DNA of 64,000 nucleotides from Rhodobacteraceae bacterium HTCC2083 (GCA_000156115.1 DS995276.1:1129523-1193522); one strand, 5' to 3'; shown: positions 25,556-35,492, counted from the first letter of the stretch. Notes: generated by a model from the letters alone, not told the origin. Made by a program: numbers and translations.

Positions 25556-26107
25556 GTGACGTTGATGAAATCATACCCAATTCTAAGCGCTGTGGTGCTT
25601 GGCCTCGCGCTCTCATTCGGCGGCTTTGTTCATGCGCAAGACACAAACACCGATCCCGCAGAGGGCGGCACGACGATAGCCTTTGGGGATCGTAAGCAAG
25701 ACACGGATGCGCCGATTGATGTCACGTCTGAGCGTCTTGCCGTGGATGAAAACGCTAACACCGCGCTCTTCACGGGCGATGTTGTGGTGATCCAAGATAC
25801 GATGACGCTTTATGCGCCTTGGGTGAAGGTCTTTTACAAAGAAGATCAAAGCGGGATTTCCCACCTCAAAGCCAAAGATGGCGTCACTTTGCTTCAGAAC
25901 GAAGAAGCCGCAGAAGGCGAGACAGCTGACTATGATCTCGAAAAAGAGATCATCGTTATGAATGGCGATGTGTTGGTGACACAAAAGCTAAGCGCGATTG
26001 CATCTGACAAAATGACTGTGAGACTGGACGAAGGCACAGCCCTGATGACAGGCCGCGTGAAATCCTTGCTACGCACCAACACGAATTCGAAAAAGGACGG
26101 CGAATGA
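25556..26107 (+). CDS. lptA: LPS transport periplasmic protein LptA
   Basis: This 183-residue protein has a signal peptide (ending FVHAQ) and an OstA-type beta-jellyroll ([47 protein letters not shown]). LptA molecules stack into the periplasmic bridge that carries LPS. The start is either GTG at 25556 or ATG at 25565. The stop overlaps lptB by four bases. Confidence 0.88.
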   Translation: MTLMKSYPILSAVVLGLALSFGGFVHAQDTNTDPAEGGTTIAFGDRKQDTDAPIDVTSERLAVDENANTALFTGDVVVIQDTMTLYAPWVKVFYKEDQSGISHLKAKDGVTLLQNEEAAEGETADYDLEKEIIVMNGDVLVTQKLSAIASDKMTVRLDEGTALMTGRVKSLLRTNTNSKKDGE

Positions 26108-26862
26108 AGCAGGCTGATCTGCAAGTTACCGAAGGCAGCTCTGGCCTGCGCATCGTAAACTTGCGCAAAAGCTATAAGAAGAAAGTGGTGATCCGCGACG
26201 TTTCGATGACGCTTGATCGCGGCGAAGTCGTTGCGCTTTTGGGGCCGAATGGCTCTGGCAAAACTACCAGCTTTTACACGATTGCGGGTCTTGTTTATCC
26301 TGAGGGTGGCTCTGTTACGATTGATGGTCGCGTTGTGACCAACCTTCCGATGTATCGCCGCGCTAAACTTGGCATCGGCTATCTCCCCCAAGAAATGTCG
26401 ATCTTTCGCGGTATGAACGTGCAAGACAACATCGCTTCGATTCTCGATATTTCACTGAAAGATCGCCAGAAACGTCGTGAACGACTTGAAGAACTTCTCT
26501 CTGAATTCTCCATCGAACATTTACGCAGCGCGCCTGCGCTTGCCCTTTCAGGGGGTGAACGCCGTCGTGTCGAGATCGCGCGCTGTTTGGCTGCTGACCC
26601 GAAATATTTGCTGTTGGATGAGCCTTTTGCTGGCGTTGATCCTATTTCCGTTGGTGACATCCGCCATCTTGTCGCAGACCTAAAGAAACGCGGCATCGGT
26701 GTGCTGATAACAGACCATAACGTACGGGAAACATTGGAAATTGTGGATCGTGCTTATATTTTGCACGATGGTCAAGTTCTGATGTCCGGCACACCTGAAG
26801 AAGTGGTAGAGAACGAAAATGTGCGCCGCGTTTATCTGGGCGACAACTTCAAAATTTCCTGA
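26104..26862 (+). CDS. lptB: LPS export ABC transporter ATPase LptB
   Basis: This 252-residue ABC ATPase drives LPS extraction with LptFG. It shows Walker [11 protein letters not shown]-loop YLPQEMSIF, signature LSGGERRR, Walker [14 protein letters not shown] and the switch histidine in [10 protein letters not shown]. The [18 protein letters not shown] stretch is typical of LptB. It overlaps the lptA stop (ATGA). In many proteobacteria rpoN follows lptB, but here a 238-bp gap leads straight to hpf. Confidence 0.93.
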   Translation: MKQADLQVTEGSSGLRIVNLRKSYKKKVVIRDVSMTLDRGEVVALLGPNGSGKTTSFYTIAGLVYPEGGSVTIDGRVVTNLPMYRRAKLGIGYLPQEMSIFRGMNVQDNIASILDISLKDRQKRRERLEELLSEFSIEHLRSAPALALSGGERRRVEIARCLAADPKYLLLDEPFAGVDPISVGDIRHLVADLKKRGIGVLITDHNVRETLEIVDRAYILHDGQVLMSGTPEEVVENENVRRVYLGDNFKIS

Positions 26863-27100
26863 AAATTCAAATCACTTTCCCGCGCATACCTACCAGAATT
26901 GATTGACACAGAGGCCCTTCATGTCGTCAGATATGGTATGACGTTTTGCAAGATTACGCATCTTCATCTGCTTCGTGTCCCTATCGGGGCGGACGTCCTG
27001 CAATCTGCAAAAATGTCATTCTCTGTCCGCCAACCCTGACAACAGGACCGCGTTCTCCCGTCGGAGCTGCGCGTTGGCACCAATCAATGAAGGAGACAGG

Positions 27101-27667
27101 ATGCGTTACCAAATCAGTGGCAAACAGATCGATATCGGCGAAGCGCTGCAAACTCACGTAAAGACCGAATTAGGCGAGATTTTAGATAAATACGCCCAGC
27201 GCCCGACAGATGCGAATGTCATCTTTTCCAAAAGCGCCCATGAATTCGTGTGCGAAACAGTCGTCCATCTATCCACCGGATTAACCGCGTCTGCGCGCGC
27301 CCATGCTACTGAAATATATGCAGCTTTTGACAGTTGCGGCGAGAAAATGGACAAACAACTTAGACGGTACAAACGTCGTCTTAAGGATCATCACAAAGAT
27401 CGCACAGACCCAGTTGAATTAATTGGCGCATCCTCGTATATCCTCGAGCGTGAACATGAAGAGCCGGAATCGGAGCCCGATTCATTGCAACCCGTGATCG
27501 TCGCAGAGATGGAAACTAACATTCCAACTCTCACTGTGGGCGAAGCCGTGATGCATATGGAATTGGGTAGCGCGCCGGTTCTTGTGTTTAAGAACGTAGG
27601 CAGTAAGAGCGTGAATGTCGTTTATCGTCGGGATGACGGGAACATTGGCTGGATCGACCCGAAGTAA
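27101..27667 (+). CDS. hpf: Ribosome hibernation promoting factor, long form
   Basis: This 188-residue protein has an N-terminal HPF/RaiA domain (MRYQISGKQIDIGEALQTHV, FSKSAHEFVCETVVHL, YKRRLKDHH) and a C-terminal dimerisation domain (about 130-188, PVLVFKNVGSKSVNVVYRRD). The two-domain long form dimerises 70S ribosomes into 100S in stationary phase. AAGGAGA before ATG 27101 supports this start. It has its own 238-bp upstream region with a TTGACA hexamer at 26903 that may be a -35 element. ptsN follows after 38 bases. Confidence 0.9.
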   Translation: MRYQISGKQIDIGEALQTHVKTELGEILDKYAQRPTDANVIFSKSAHEFVCETVVHLSTGLTASARAHATEIYAAFDSCGEKMDKQLRRYKRRLKDHHKDRTDPVELIGASSYILEREHEEPESEPDSLQPVIVAEMETNIPTLTVGEAVMHMELGSAPVLVFKNVGSKSVNVVYRRDDGNIGWIDPK

Positions 27668-27705
27668 CGCAGCTATCCGAGATAGGTGCAGCAAGGCATA
27701 TATAA

Positions 27706-28170
27706 ATGGATATTCTTGGTCTTTTAAAGCCAAACGCTGTGAAAGTGGTATCGACGGTCTCTAGCAAAAAGATGCTGTTGCATACTTTGGCGGATCTTTC
27801 GGCGCAGGTTCACGACCTTGATGCTGAATCCAGTTTACGTGCCTTGCAAGATCGCGAAGCGCTGGGGCCGACAGGTGTTGGCCACGGCGTCGCCCTGCCA
27901 CATGCGCGCCTTGCGGGTCTGGACGAAGTTAAGGCCATCTTCATTCGTTTGGAAAAGCCTGTAGATTTTGGCGCTGTCGATCGCCAGCCTGTTGATCTAT
28001 TTTTCTGCCTGTTTGCGCCAGAAGATGCAGGCGTTGAGCATCTCAAGGCGCTCGCTTTGGTTTCTCGCACAATGCGTGATGCTGGCATCTGTGCAAAGCT
28101 TCGTGCGAATACAGAGCAGGACACGCTCTACACAATCATTACAGAAACACAGCGCCTTCAAGCCGCTTAA
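27706..28170 (+). CDS. ptsN: PTS IIA-like nitrogen regulatory protein PtsN
   Basis: This 154-residue EIIA-Ntr protein has the phosphorylated histidine in GVALPHARL, preceded by TGVGHG, and the LFAPEDAGVEHLKALA region. It accepts phosphate from the PtsP-NPr chain and regulates potassium and nitrogen or envelope responses. It follows hpf as in many proteobacteria. Its end overlaps by four bases the convergent aminotransferase gene. Confidence 0.9.
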   Translation: MDILGLLKPNAVKVVSTVSSKKMLLHTLADLSAQVHDLDAESSLRALQDREALGPTGVGHGVALPHARLAGLDEVKAIFIRLEKPVDFGAVDRQPVDLFFCLFAPEDAGVEHLKALALVSRTMRDAGICAKLRANTEQDTLYTIITETQRLQAA

Positions 28171-29090
28171 CTCGTTCCTGTGTTTGCAAGAACGAGCTCT
28201 TTGTAGAGCGCTCTGATCCGTGCTGTGACGGGTCTATCTTCTGTTCCAATGATCTTACCGTCGATCTCACCAACGGGGGTTTGCGCACCAAAGGTGCCGG
28301 TCAAAAACGCCTCATCAGCACCATAAGCATCAACGAGCGAATAGTTCCGCTCATGCACCTCAATCCCATTAGCACGGCACAAGTCGATCACCTTCTGACG
28401 GGTCACACCATTCATGCAATAGTCCCCTGTCGACGTCCAAACCGCCCCTTTGCGAACGATGAAAAAATTGCACGCGTTGGTCGTGTTCACAAATCCATAA
28501 GGATCAAGCATGAGGCCTTCGTCCGCACCCGCCTGCTCTGCTTGCAAGCAGGCGATCACACAATTCAATTTCGAATGGCTATTGTATTTGGCGTCTTGGC
28601 TCATCGGCAAACCACGCACTTGCGGCACTGTTGCAAGACGAATGCCTTGGCTTTGCAACGCCTCTGCGGGCTTTGAGTGCTCCATGATAATAACCAAAGT
28701 CGGACCCGTACGACTAAGCGACGGGTGTTGAAACGGTTTCACCTTCACCCCTCGCGTCAGCATCAATCGACAATGCACATCCGTGACCATCCCGTTAGCT
28801 TCAGCCGTCTTGCTAAGCGCGTCCAAAATCCCTGCACGATCCATTCCAACGTCAAGCGACACAGCTTTGCAGCTCTCGAAAAAGCGATCCATGTGTTCGT
28901 CGAAAAATGCCCACACCCCATTATAGAGCCGCATGCCTTCCCACATCCCATCGCCCAACATGAACCCACTGTCATAGACGGAAACCTTCGCCTCATCGCG
29001 GTGCACAAAGTCGCCATTTACATAGATCTTGATGTCGCGATTGCGATCGTCGTCTTCAGCATCATGGGTGGTGTGAGTGTCTGTGCTCAT
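28167..29090 (-). CDS. Class IV (BCAT/D-amino acid type) aminotransferase
   Basis: This 307-residue PLP enzyme of fold type IV has a start at 29090 chosen to remove eight non-family residues. Visible are YDSGFMLGDGMWEG near the N-terminus, R113/K115-like LTRGVKVK, and the likely PLP lysine K174 (YNSHSKLNCVIA). The usual VxEGxxxN segment reads VNTTNACNFF, so the conserved glutamate near the PLP nitrogen seems replaced by Thr203. It probably acts on a branched-chain or D-amino acid, or an unusual substrate. It is the last gene of the minus-strand polysaccharide operon, 7 bases after the sulfotransferase. Confidence 0.82.
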   Translation of the reverse strand: MSTDTHTTHDAEDDDRNRDIKIYVNGDFVHRDEAKVSVYDSGFMLGDGMWEGMRLYNGVWAFFDEHMDRFFESCKAVSLDVGMDRAGILDALSKTAEANGMVTDVHCRLMLTRGVKVKPFQHPSLSRTGPTLVIIMEHSKPAEALQSQGIRLATVPQVRGLPMSQDAKYNSHSKLNCVIACLQAEQAGADEGLMLDPYGFVNTTNACNFFIVRKGAVWTSTGDYCMNGVTRQKVIDLCRANGIEVHERNYSLVDAYGADEAFLTGTFGAQTPVGEIDGKIIGTEDRPVTARIRALYKELVLANTGTS

Positions 29091-29097
29091 TTTGGAT

Positions 29098-30528
29098 CTA
29101 GCTCCAACTATCAAAGCCGAACATCAAATAGTCGCGCTGGTAAGCATCCTTTACTGCGCTTTCAACTTCGTCATCATAGATGTCCTCAAGCGTAAAAAAC
29201 GCAGGTGCAGGTGTTTCCAAATCTGGGGCGGGCGAAGCATCGCAGCCAGCGGAAATCGCAAGGATCGGAAGCATCTCAGCAAGCTGGTCTTCACGCAGGA
29301 TCATGTCAGGATGCGCGAACTCGGCCATGTTAGAAATCGCCTGCGTCTGGCTACACCAATGCGCATCCACTCGGATCGAAGTTTGGCCGGAAATATTCAT
29401 CTTCACGAACTGCGCAAAGGCAATAAAGGCCTCACGGTGCGCAGCAAGGTCCCAGTTTTCATTCGGTTCTTGACCTGGAATTGGCAGTTTGTGAAAGCGG
29501 CGCAGCGTGTTGCGGATCTTATTGTAGCTCCCCGGCCCTGTGGTCAGGATCTTGGAGCAGAACGCATCATGCAAACGCAACGCAGGATGGCGCACAACAG
29601 TAAAGGTGCGATGCCCAAAATGATCACGCTTCCAATGGCGCAGGGACTTTTGGTTGAACCCCGTCTGCAGCGCATCGAGTGCGCTATCATCAACCGCAGC
29701 GAGCCAATTTCTCACAGCCTCCTCAGGCCCAGACCTGATCGGCATATACAAAAGCGGCGCATGCGGCGCTGCAATATAGCTTGGCACCACAGGTCCACGA
29801 CGCGGTTCGAAATTGGGCGTGCGTGTCAGGTTAAAGCGGTCAATGCGCGCCATGCCTTTTTCGAGCGCGTCCGCGTTCGCGACCTTTTCTTCCAGTGCCA
29901 CAGGATTTTGCGGCTTCAATGAATCATCAAGCCCATCAAGACGACCATCCACGCCTAGAAAACTGGCGACCCCGTTCATCACATCAAGGTTCTGCAAGTC
30001 CTCATACGCCACATAAAACGCGGTCTGCCCCTGCGCCTGCAAACGGTTGAGAAGGGTCACTTGAAACGCTTGCAACTCTTCTAGATGAGTTTCAAATTCT
30101 GCTGCGCTAAACGTCGCTTTCGCATCGCGTCGACGCTTCACATTGGTTAGCTTCCATTGCCCTGTTTCCTGCGCGATCTTCCAAGATACGTAGCTTTCTA
30201 AAGGGTTTCGTGTGAGGATAATTTTCGCGCATCGCGGGTCATCCAAAGCAATATCAAGCACGCGCGGGTCATGATCATGGAAATAGCGAAAGCCCCCCAT
30301 CCCATCAGAAAACTTCTTGATCGTTTCAATCAGCTGAACAGGGCTATCTTCGCGCATCTCCCGCGTAACGCCCAAAATTTCTGTCTTGTTCGGGTAGCCA
30401 ATGAAATGCGGATTAAAGGCTTCGCCATGACACGTGACTCCCTCAATCGCATTTAGATTTGCTTCCAGGAAATTCGAGCCTGTACGCATCTCAGCAAACA
30501 CAATGAAGTAGTCAAAATCAGCACTCAT
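29098..30528 (-). CDS. Sulfotransferase family protein
   Basis: This 476-residue protein has an N-terminal sulfotransferase fold. The PAPS 5'-phosphosulfate loop is FAEMRTGSNFLEANL (residues 11-25), and the 3'-phosphate region is KIILTRNPLESYVSWK (about 103-118). The C-terminal half again resembles a sulfotransferase-2 domain (HRTFTVVRHPALRLHDAF). It would transfer sulfate from PAPS to a glycan. It lies directly behind two glycosyltransferase genes, so the target is probably a surface polysaccharide; that is inferred. Confidence 0.85.
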   Translation of the reverse strand: MSADFDYFIVFAEMRTGSNFLEANLNAIEGVTCHGEAFNPHFIGYPNKTEILGVTREMREDSPVQLIETIKKFSDGMGGFRYFHDHDPRVLDIALDDPRCAKIILTRNPLESYVSWKIAQETGQWKLTNVKRRRDAKATFSAAEFETHLEELQAFQVTLLNRLQAQGQTAFYVAYEDLQNLDVMNGVASFLGVDGRLDGLDDSLKPQNPVALEEKVANADALEKGMARIDRFNLTRTPNFEPRRGPVVPSYIAAPHAPLLYMPIRSGPEEAVRNWLAAVDDSALDALQTGFNQKSLRHWKRDHFGHRTFTVVRHPALRLHDAFCSKILTTGPGSYNKIRNTLRRFHKLPIPGQEPNENWDLAAHREAFIAFAQFVKMNISGQTSIRVDAHWCSQTQAISNMAEFAHPDMILREDQLAEMLPILAISAGCDASPAPDLETPAPAFFTLEDIYDDEVESAVKDAYQRDYLMFGFDSWS

Positions 30529-30531
30529 ATC

Positions 30532-32229
30532 TTACTTCACCAAATAGGGTTTGCGTGGCTTATCAGGTTGAACAGTCGGGCCATCATGGATGGGGAAATC
30601 ACCCATCAAATGTGGATGCATGCCTTGATTCTTGAGGTTCTGAAGGAACTGACCAAACCCTTTAAGATCGGCCATTCTTGGCGCCTCGGACAAGCGACGT
30701 TGCGGCGCGTTTCCAATCTCGTCGATAATGGTTTGCAAAGGCTCCATCGGGTTTTCAATAAATTCGGCCATAGTCCAAATACGAATACGCGCCTTGGCGT
30801 ATGGGTTGCGCAATTTATAAAGAAACTTGTTCTCGATTTTTTGCAGCCGCGCAGCTTCGCGGCGCAAATCAGAGAAGTTCTGATTAGATTTAAACAAAGG
30901 CACGGCCCACGCACCAGTGATCACCGAAATCTGCGCATTCGGATCTTTACTAAGTTTCCAGCAGATTTCTTGCGTGTCGGCGGGTCCAAATTGAAAACAC
31001 TGGCGTTCCCCACGCGTGTTCCAAATCAAGTTCGTCAGAAACGCCGCGCCATTATAGTCGCGCAAAAGCGGGCTATCACCTAACCCACCATTGATTACAC
31101 TTTGTCCTGTGGAAAACGCAGCGCGTTCTTTGGAAAAGAGATGCCCGTGCACTTGGGTACCTGTCGCCTTGGCGAGCCATAGTTCAAAATCCTCAAACAG
31201 CTCGGCAAATCCTTGAAACACCGAATAGGGCGCGCAGGTCAGGCCGTTTTCCCAACCTTCATTCGGAAAACGACTGTGCATGATCAAGCCCGCACGTCCA
31301 CGCGTACGACGCTCAACAGCTTTTGCAAAGATGCGATCAATCTTGCCCGGATTTGGTTCAGCGCGTTTCATAGCACCTGCCTCATTGGTCAGAAATGCAT
31401 CATAGACGCGATCCGCATGGGGCCAGATCTTACGCGCAACAAAGCAATCCGAGCGCCGCAAAAGCTGAAGGTGGTCGTCGTAAAAAATGTGCGGCTTGCC
31501 TTGGAAATCAAACTTCGAAAGCGTCAGCGATCTACTTTCAATGTTAGATGAATATTGACGTGCGAGGGTCTGAAAATAGCTCTCGTCAGGAATCCAGACT
31601 TTGCGGAAATAGCGATCATATTTGGGACGCTCTGGGTCCTCTAGAACCGCAGACAACGTTTGGCGCGTCAAACACCACCACTGCGATCCCATATGCGGAA
31701 CAAGGCCTTTGGGTATGCGACGTTTCAGGCCAATCTTGCGCTGTAGGGCAACGTGTTTATCAAACAAACGCCGCTGCGTTTTCCACGAAAACGGGAACCG
31801 CAGGGTAAAGCGTTCGATGTCTAAGCCACCAACGGTCCAAGGCACATCAGATGTTGTCGCCGATTCAATGAAATCTGTGCGCGGTCGCGCATCAAGATAA
31901 TCCAATAATTCATTGACAGGTCGCAACGGCAAGCACGAACCAGAGGCTAGAAACACGTGCCGCACATCAGCGAAATTGCTAAGCATCTTTTCCGCGGCAA
32001 CCTGTGTTGCGGCGGTGATGCCCCAACCACCCCATTCGCAATAATGGCGTTTGCAGAATTTGACTAAGTGCGCGTCCTTCATGGCTGCCTGAAACTCGCG
32101 GTAGGTCTTGCGATCAACCTTCTTATCAACATGGATCACAACGGGACAGCCAGACGCTGCCCAATGACGCGCAACTTGCTCCGCGCGCCCAAGTGCTGTG
32201 TGCGCCAACATGATGATCCCGACGCTCAC
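30532..32229 (-). CDS. GT14-type beta-1,6-N-acetylglucosaminyltransferase-like protein
   Basis: This 565-residue protein has an N-terminal Core-2/I-branching domain (about 1-280: IIMLAHTALGRAEQVARHW, VIHVDKKVDRKTY, FLASGSCLPLRP, MGSQWWCLTRQ, PDESYFQTLA). The C-terminal region (about 300-520) is of the DUF5927/DUF5928 type found in Rhodobacterales. The N-terminal family adds N-acetylglucosamine or xylose branches; the C-terminal domain's role is unknown. It overlaps the next upstream glycosyltransferase by four bases. Confidence 0.82.
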   Translation of the reverse strand: MSVGIIMLAHTALGRAEQVARHWAASGCPVVIHVDKKVDRKTYREFQAAMKDAHLVKFCKRHYCEWGGWGITAATQVAAEKMLSNFADVRHVFLASGSCLPLRPVNELLDYLDARPRTDFIESATTSDVPWTVGGLDIERFTLRFPFSWKTQRRLFDKHVALQRKIGLKRRIPKGLVPHMGSQWWCLTRQTLSAVLEDPERPKYDRYFRKVWIPDESYFQTLARQYSSNIESRSLTLSKFDFQGKPHIFYDDHLQLLRRSDCFVARKIWPHADRVYDAFLTNEAGAMKRAEPNPGKIDRIFAKAVERRTRGRAGLIMHSRFPNEGWENGLTCAPYSVFQGFAELFEDFELWLAKATGTQVHGHLFSKERAAFSTGQSVINGGLGDSPLLRDYNGAAFLTNLIWNTRGERQCFQFGPADTQEICWKLSKDPNAQISVITGAWAVPLFKSNQNFSDLRREAARLQKIENKFLYKLRNPYAKARIRIWTMAEFIENPMEPLQTIIDEIGNAPQRRLSEAPRMADLKGFGQFLQNLKNQGMHPHLMGDFPIHDGPTVQPDKPRKPYLVK

Positions 32230-33236
32230 GCCCAGTTGCCTTTGGACATCAGCCCTAAGATCTCAAGCTGGCGCCAGTTTATGTATTTCTCAGACCATTT
32301 GCACCACAGATCGGGGTTCTCTGCGAGGCGTTCTGCGTAAGCTTGGTATTCAACACTGGCCGAATAATGCTGCTTGCGTTCTAACTCTTCAGTTGCTTTT
32401 TCGGTAAACGTATTCAGGAATTTTGTGTGCAGCAAAACGCCAGACGCTTTTTCCCCGCCCCATTCATCGTAAACAAGGTTCAAACCACGCGGCAGCAAGT
32501 TGTGCGTTGAACTGACGTATGTGTAGCGGCGATCCCACTTCACGAGAGGGATTTTATTCAAGGCCGGTGCCTTCTCTGGCGTATCAGGGAAAAAGACACG
32601 CGCGCGCGGGCCACCTTGAATCCACAAGTTACCCAGCTTTTTGTTCTTCTCGCTCGTGTAGTTCCCCGAATCAAACCAGCACGCAATATCCATTGGATTT
32701 TGGCCAGGCATGTAGGGTTCAGCATCGATGCGACCCTTGGGATACATGTCCAGTAGCATCGCGCTAAACGATTTGATCGAGGACGCATCAAGCCAATCGG
32801 TCAGTGCGCGGATCGGACGCGTATCGCAAAACGGGAACAGAAAAAACTCATCTGGATCAACTGTCAGGCACCAATGGCCATGTGCATAGCGCAGCTGCAA
32901 CCAATTGAGCCAATCGACGCCATAACGTGACCTCTTATAACCATTTTGTGTATGCCAAACTGAGACATCCGGCTGTTCTGCTAAATACTCTAGACCACCA
33001 TCATTGCTATCATTGTCGACAATAAAGAAGTGGTTCACTCCAAGATCACGGTAGTATTTCAAGAAATACGGTAGGCGCACGTGTTCGTTGCGCATTGTGG
33101 AAAACAGGAAGATGTCGCCGTTTTTGATCTGGCTCGTGCGATTGCGGATCGGTTCCAATTCGCGACGCTTACGGATCGCACGAATGCGCCACCGCTTACG
33201 TTGCAGCCGTAATCGATATGTACTGACGATGCCCAC
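32226..33236 (-). CDS. Family 2/92-like glycosyltransferase
   Basis: This 336-residue glycosyltransferase has an N-terminal basic helix and the motifs FLFSTMRNEHVRLPYFLKYY, FFIVDNDSNDGGLEYL and the metal-binding CLTVDPDEFFLFPF (DPDEFF). This matches the Glyco_tranf_2_4 (DUF23-like) group, which transfers sugars using a single GT-A domain. No membrane segment is seen. It is part of the minus-strand polysaccharide operon. Confidence 0.82.
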   Translation of the reverse strand: MGIVSTYRLRLQRKRWRIRAIRKRRELEPIRNRTSQIKNGDIFLFSTMRNEHVRLPYFLKYYRDLGVNHFFIVDNDSNDGGLEYLAEQPDVSVWHTQNGYKRSRYGVDWLNWLQLRYAHGHWCLTVDPDEFFLFPFCDTRPIRALTDWLDASSIKSFSAMLLDMYPKGRIDAEPYMPGQNPMDIACWFDSGNYTSEKNKKLGNLWIQGGPRARVFFPDTPEKAPALNKIPLVKWDRRYTYVSSTHNLLPRGLNLVYDEWGGEKASGVLLHTKFLNTFTEKATEELERKQHYSASVEYQAYAERLAENPDLWCKWSEKYINWRQLEILGLMSKGNWA

Positions 33237-33280
33237 GTCCGCTCTGCCTCCTCACAGTCCTGCCTACCCCACCAGAAACG

Positions 33281-34531
33281 CTAACCAAAGTGTTTCAACA
33301 CAAGGTTAAAATGTGCATCCCATTGCGGCGGTGCGTATTCAGCCAGACTTATACCTACTTGTCCCGAAGTGTTGCTGTCTTTTTGCAGCATTTTTTCAAT
33401 CTCAGTGCGCCAGATATAAGCATTTGATAGGCTTGCGTAAACGGGGAATTCTCCGAGAACTTCACGATATATGTCGAGTTCGCCACATATGATTGGAACC
33501 CCAAGGCTGAGCGCTTCAACTTGAGGTAGGCCAAACCCCTCAGCGAGACTCGGGAACAGCGCAGCTTTGGCGCCTTTCAACAGGCCCATCAACTGCGCGT
33601 CGCTTAACCCGTTCAACTCTGAAATTTTAGCGCCTGATAATCGAGCACTGTCCAAACGCGCGAACACATCCTCGTTTTTCCAACCACGATTGCCGCAGAT
33701 CAAGAGATGCGGTGCTTCCGGCCAATCCTGCCATAAATCAAGCAAGAAAGCGTGGTTCTTACGCGGTTCAATTGTGCCAATGGTGATAACGTAGGGAAGC
33801 GGCACATCAGGCAAGTCGACATTAGGCAGATCAGGCATATCCACGCCCAGATGCGCCACCATTGCTGGGGGCATACGGCCAACCCCCCCCATATGCCGTT
33901 CGCAATCATCTAGCGTTTGCTGTGAGTTGCAGATCAGCCCATCCGCATATCGCGACACAACACGTATACGTTTCTCAAACTGCTCCACGGTTCGGGCGCG
34001 TTGATGATCGGGCCAGTCAAGCGGGATAAAATCATGGATCAGCACAATCTTTTGCGCATTTCGAACCTTAGCAAAGCTGGCAAAGACACGTTTTGTTAGA
34101 TTGCTATGACCTGTATTCAGGTAAAGCGCACCATTAGAAAAATGCCGTTTCAACAAACGCGGCAAGCTGGCGGGCAATGTCCGCCCGATTGCATGTTTGC
34201 GCAGCGCCGTTTCAGCCGCACGCCGTGTTGGGCTTAGCTTGAAGGCCAGCTGTGAAAGACCCGCCGAAACGCCCCAATCGCCCGCTTTTAAATGCGCGTG
34301 CGCAAAGGTCAGACCACTTCGATCCAATAGCAGATATCCAAAAGCGCTGCGCACCAATCCATAGACTGGACGATCAAGACTGAGGCACCATTCCAGATAG
34401 GCCCATTCCACACGATCCACACCCGTATGCACCATGCCCGTCCGGCTTAGCAGACGGGTGAGATCCAAGCAGATGGGCGTTTGTTTATTTGGAATAGTGT
34501 CCAGTTTGGTGCCACCTCCAGGCATCGCCAA
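33281..34531 (-). CDS. Group 1 (GT4-like) glycosyltransferase
   Basis: This 416-residue GT-B glycosyltransferase has C-terminal landmarks of the GT4 family: PYVITIGTIEPRKNHAFLL, LLICGNRGWK, LKGAKAALFPSLAEGFGLPQ and EALSLGVPIICGE (E/G-rich nucleotide-sugar site). The N-terminal domain starts LDLTRLLSRTGMVHTGVDRV, as in capsule and O-antigen mannosyltransferase-like proteins. The start overlaps the 3' end of galE by 47 bases; a later start would shorten the overlap. Confidence 0.85.
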   Translation of the reverse strand: MAMPGGGTKLDTIPNKQTPICLDLTRLLSRTGMVHTGVDRVEWAYLEWCLSLDRPVYGLVRSAFGYLLLDRSGLTFAHAHLKAGDWGVSAGLSQLAFKLSPTRRAAETALRKHAIGRTLPASLPRLLKRHFSNGALYLNTGHSNLTKRVFASFAKVRNAQKIVLIHDFIPLDWPDHQRARTVEQFEKRIRVVSRYADGLICNSQQTLDDCERHMGGVGRMPPAMVAHLGVDMPDLPNVDLPDVPLPYVITIGTIEPRKNHAFLLDLWQDWPEAPHLLICGNRGWKNEDVFARLDSARLSGAKISELNGLSDAQLMGLLKGAKAALFPSLAEGFGLPQVEALSLGVPIICGELDIYREVLGEFPVYASLSNAYIWRTEIEKMLQKDSNTSGQVGISLAEYAPPQWDAHFNLVLKHFG

Positions 34532-35468
34532 TCATCGCTTTCAGGTTAGAGCGCACAGGCGTCCAACCGAGTTCAGATTCAGCCTTGGTAGACCCTGAAA
34601 CAAGTTGCGTGCAATCACCAGCACGCCGCGTTCGTTCAATGATAGGAACGGCTTTGTTGGTGACGTCTTTGCTATGATCAACCACCGCGCGCACGGAAAA
34701 ACCAGCACCTGTGCCAAGATTGAACACTTCGCTTTGCTTGCCATCTTTAAGCCAGTTCAACCCCAACAAATGCGCATCCACAAGATCACAAACATGCACG
34801 TAATCACGGATGCACGTGCCATCGGGTGTGTCATAGTCAGTGCCAAAAATTGTCAGCGCATCACGCTTGCCATCAATCGCATCCAGCATAAGCGGAATTA
34901 GATGAGTTTCGGGTTGATGATACTCGCCTACCTCACCCTCTGGATCCGCGCCTGCAACATTGAAATACCGGAAAATGACATGACGCAGACCATAGCGGCG
35001 TTCAAAATCATAAAGGATGTTTTCAACCGCGCGCTTGGATGCGCCATAGGCATTGATCGGCTGCTGAACGCTATTTTCATCGAGCACCACATTATCCTGA
35101 TCACCGTAGGTCGCACAGGTGGAGGAAAAGATGAAATTTTTGATATCGGCCTCAACGGCCGCTTCGATCAGATTGAGTGAACCCATAACATTGGTGCGCC
35201 AGTAAAGACCGGGATCATCCATGCTTTCGCCCACTTGCGACAGGGCCGCAAAATGCATGATGGCGATGGGCTTGTGTTTGGCAAGGACCTCGTCGATGCG
35301 CGCGCGATCCAACAGATCACCACGTTCAAATGGGCCAAATTTGACCGCCTCTTCCCAACCTGTGGAAAGATTGTCATAGCACACCGGAATGTAGCCAGCT
35401 TTGGATAGTGCTTTGCAAGCGTGTGAGCCGATATATCCGGCCCCACCTGCGACTAATACGCAATCCAA
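34485..35468 (-). CDS. galE: UDP-glucose 4-epimerase
   Basis: This 327-residue extended-SDR enzyme has the NAD motif GGAGYIGSH (8-16) and DNLSTG. The catalytic set is S/T in FSSTCATYGD and YxxxK in YGASKRAVEN. RYFNVAGADPEG and CIRDYVHVCDL are diagnostic of GalE. It interconverts UDP-glucose and UDP-galactose (or the GlcNAc/GalNAc forms). It lies 24 bases after galU, supplying activated sugars for the adjacent glycosyltransferases. Confidence 0.93.
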   Translation of the reverse strand: MDCVLVAGGAGYIGSHACKALSKAGYIPVCYDNLSTGWEEAVKFGPFERGDLLDRARIDEVLAKHKPIAIMHFAALSQVGESMDDPGLYWRTNVMGSLNLIEAAVEADIKNFIFSSTCATYGDQDNVVLDENSVQQPINAYGASKRAVENILYDFERRYGLRHVIFRYFNVAGADPEGEVGEYHQPETHLIPLMLDAIDGKRDALTIFGTDYDTPDGTCIRDYVHVCDLVDAHLLGLNWLKDGKQSEVFNLGTGAGFSVRAVVDHSKDVTNKAVPIIERTRRAGDCTQLVSGSTKAESELGWTPVRSNLKAMIGDAWRWHQTGHYSK

Positions 35469-35492
35469 TCCAGTTTCTCCCGTTCGATCAAG

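Noticed and set aside
29077-29922. 281-codon plus-strand frame across the sulfotransferase gene
   Set aside because: Antisense shadow; the minus-strand sulfotransferase has clear PAPS motifs.
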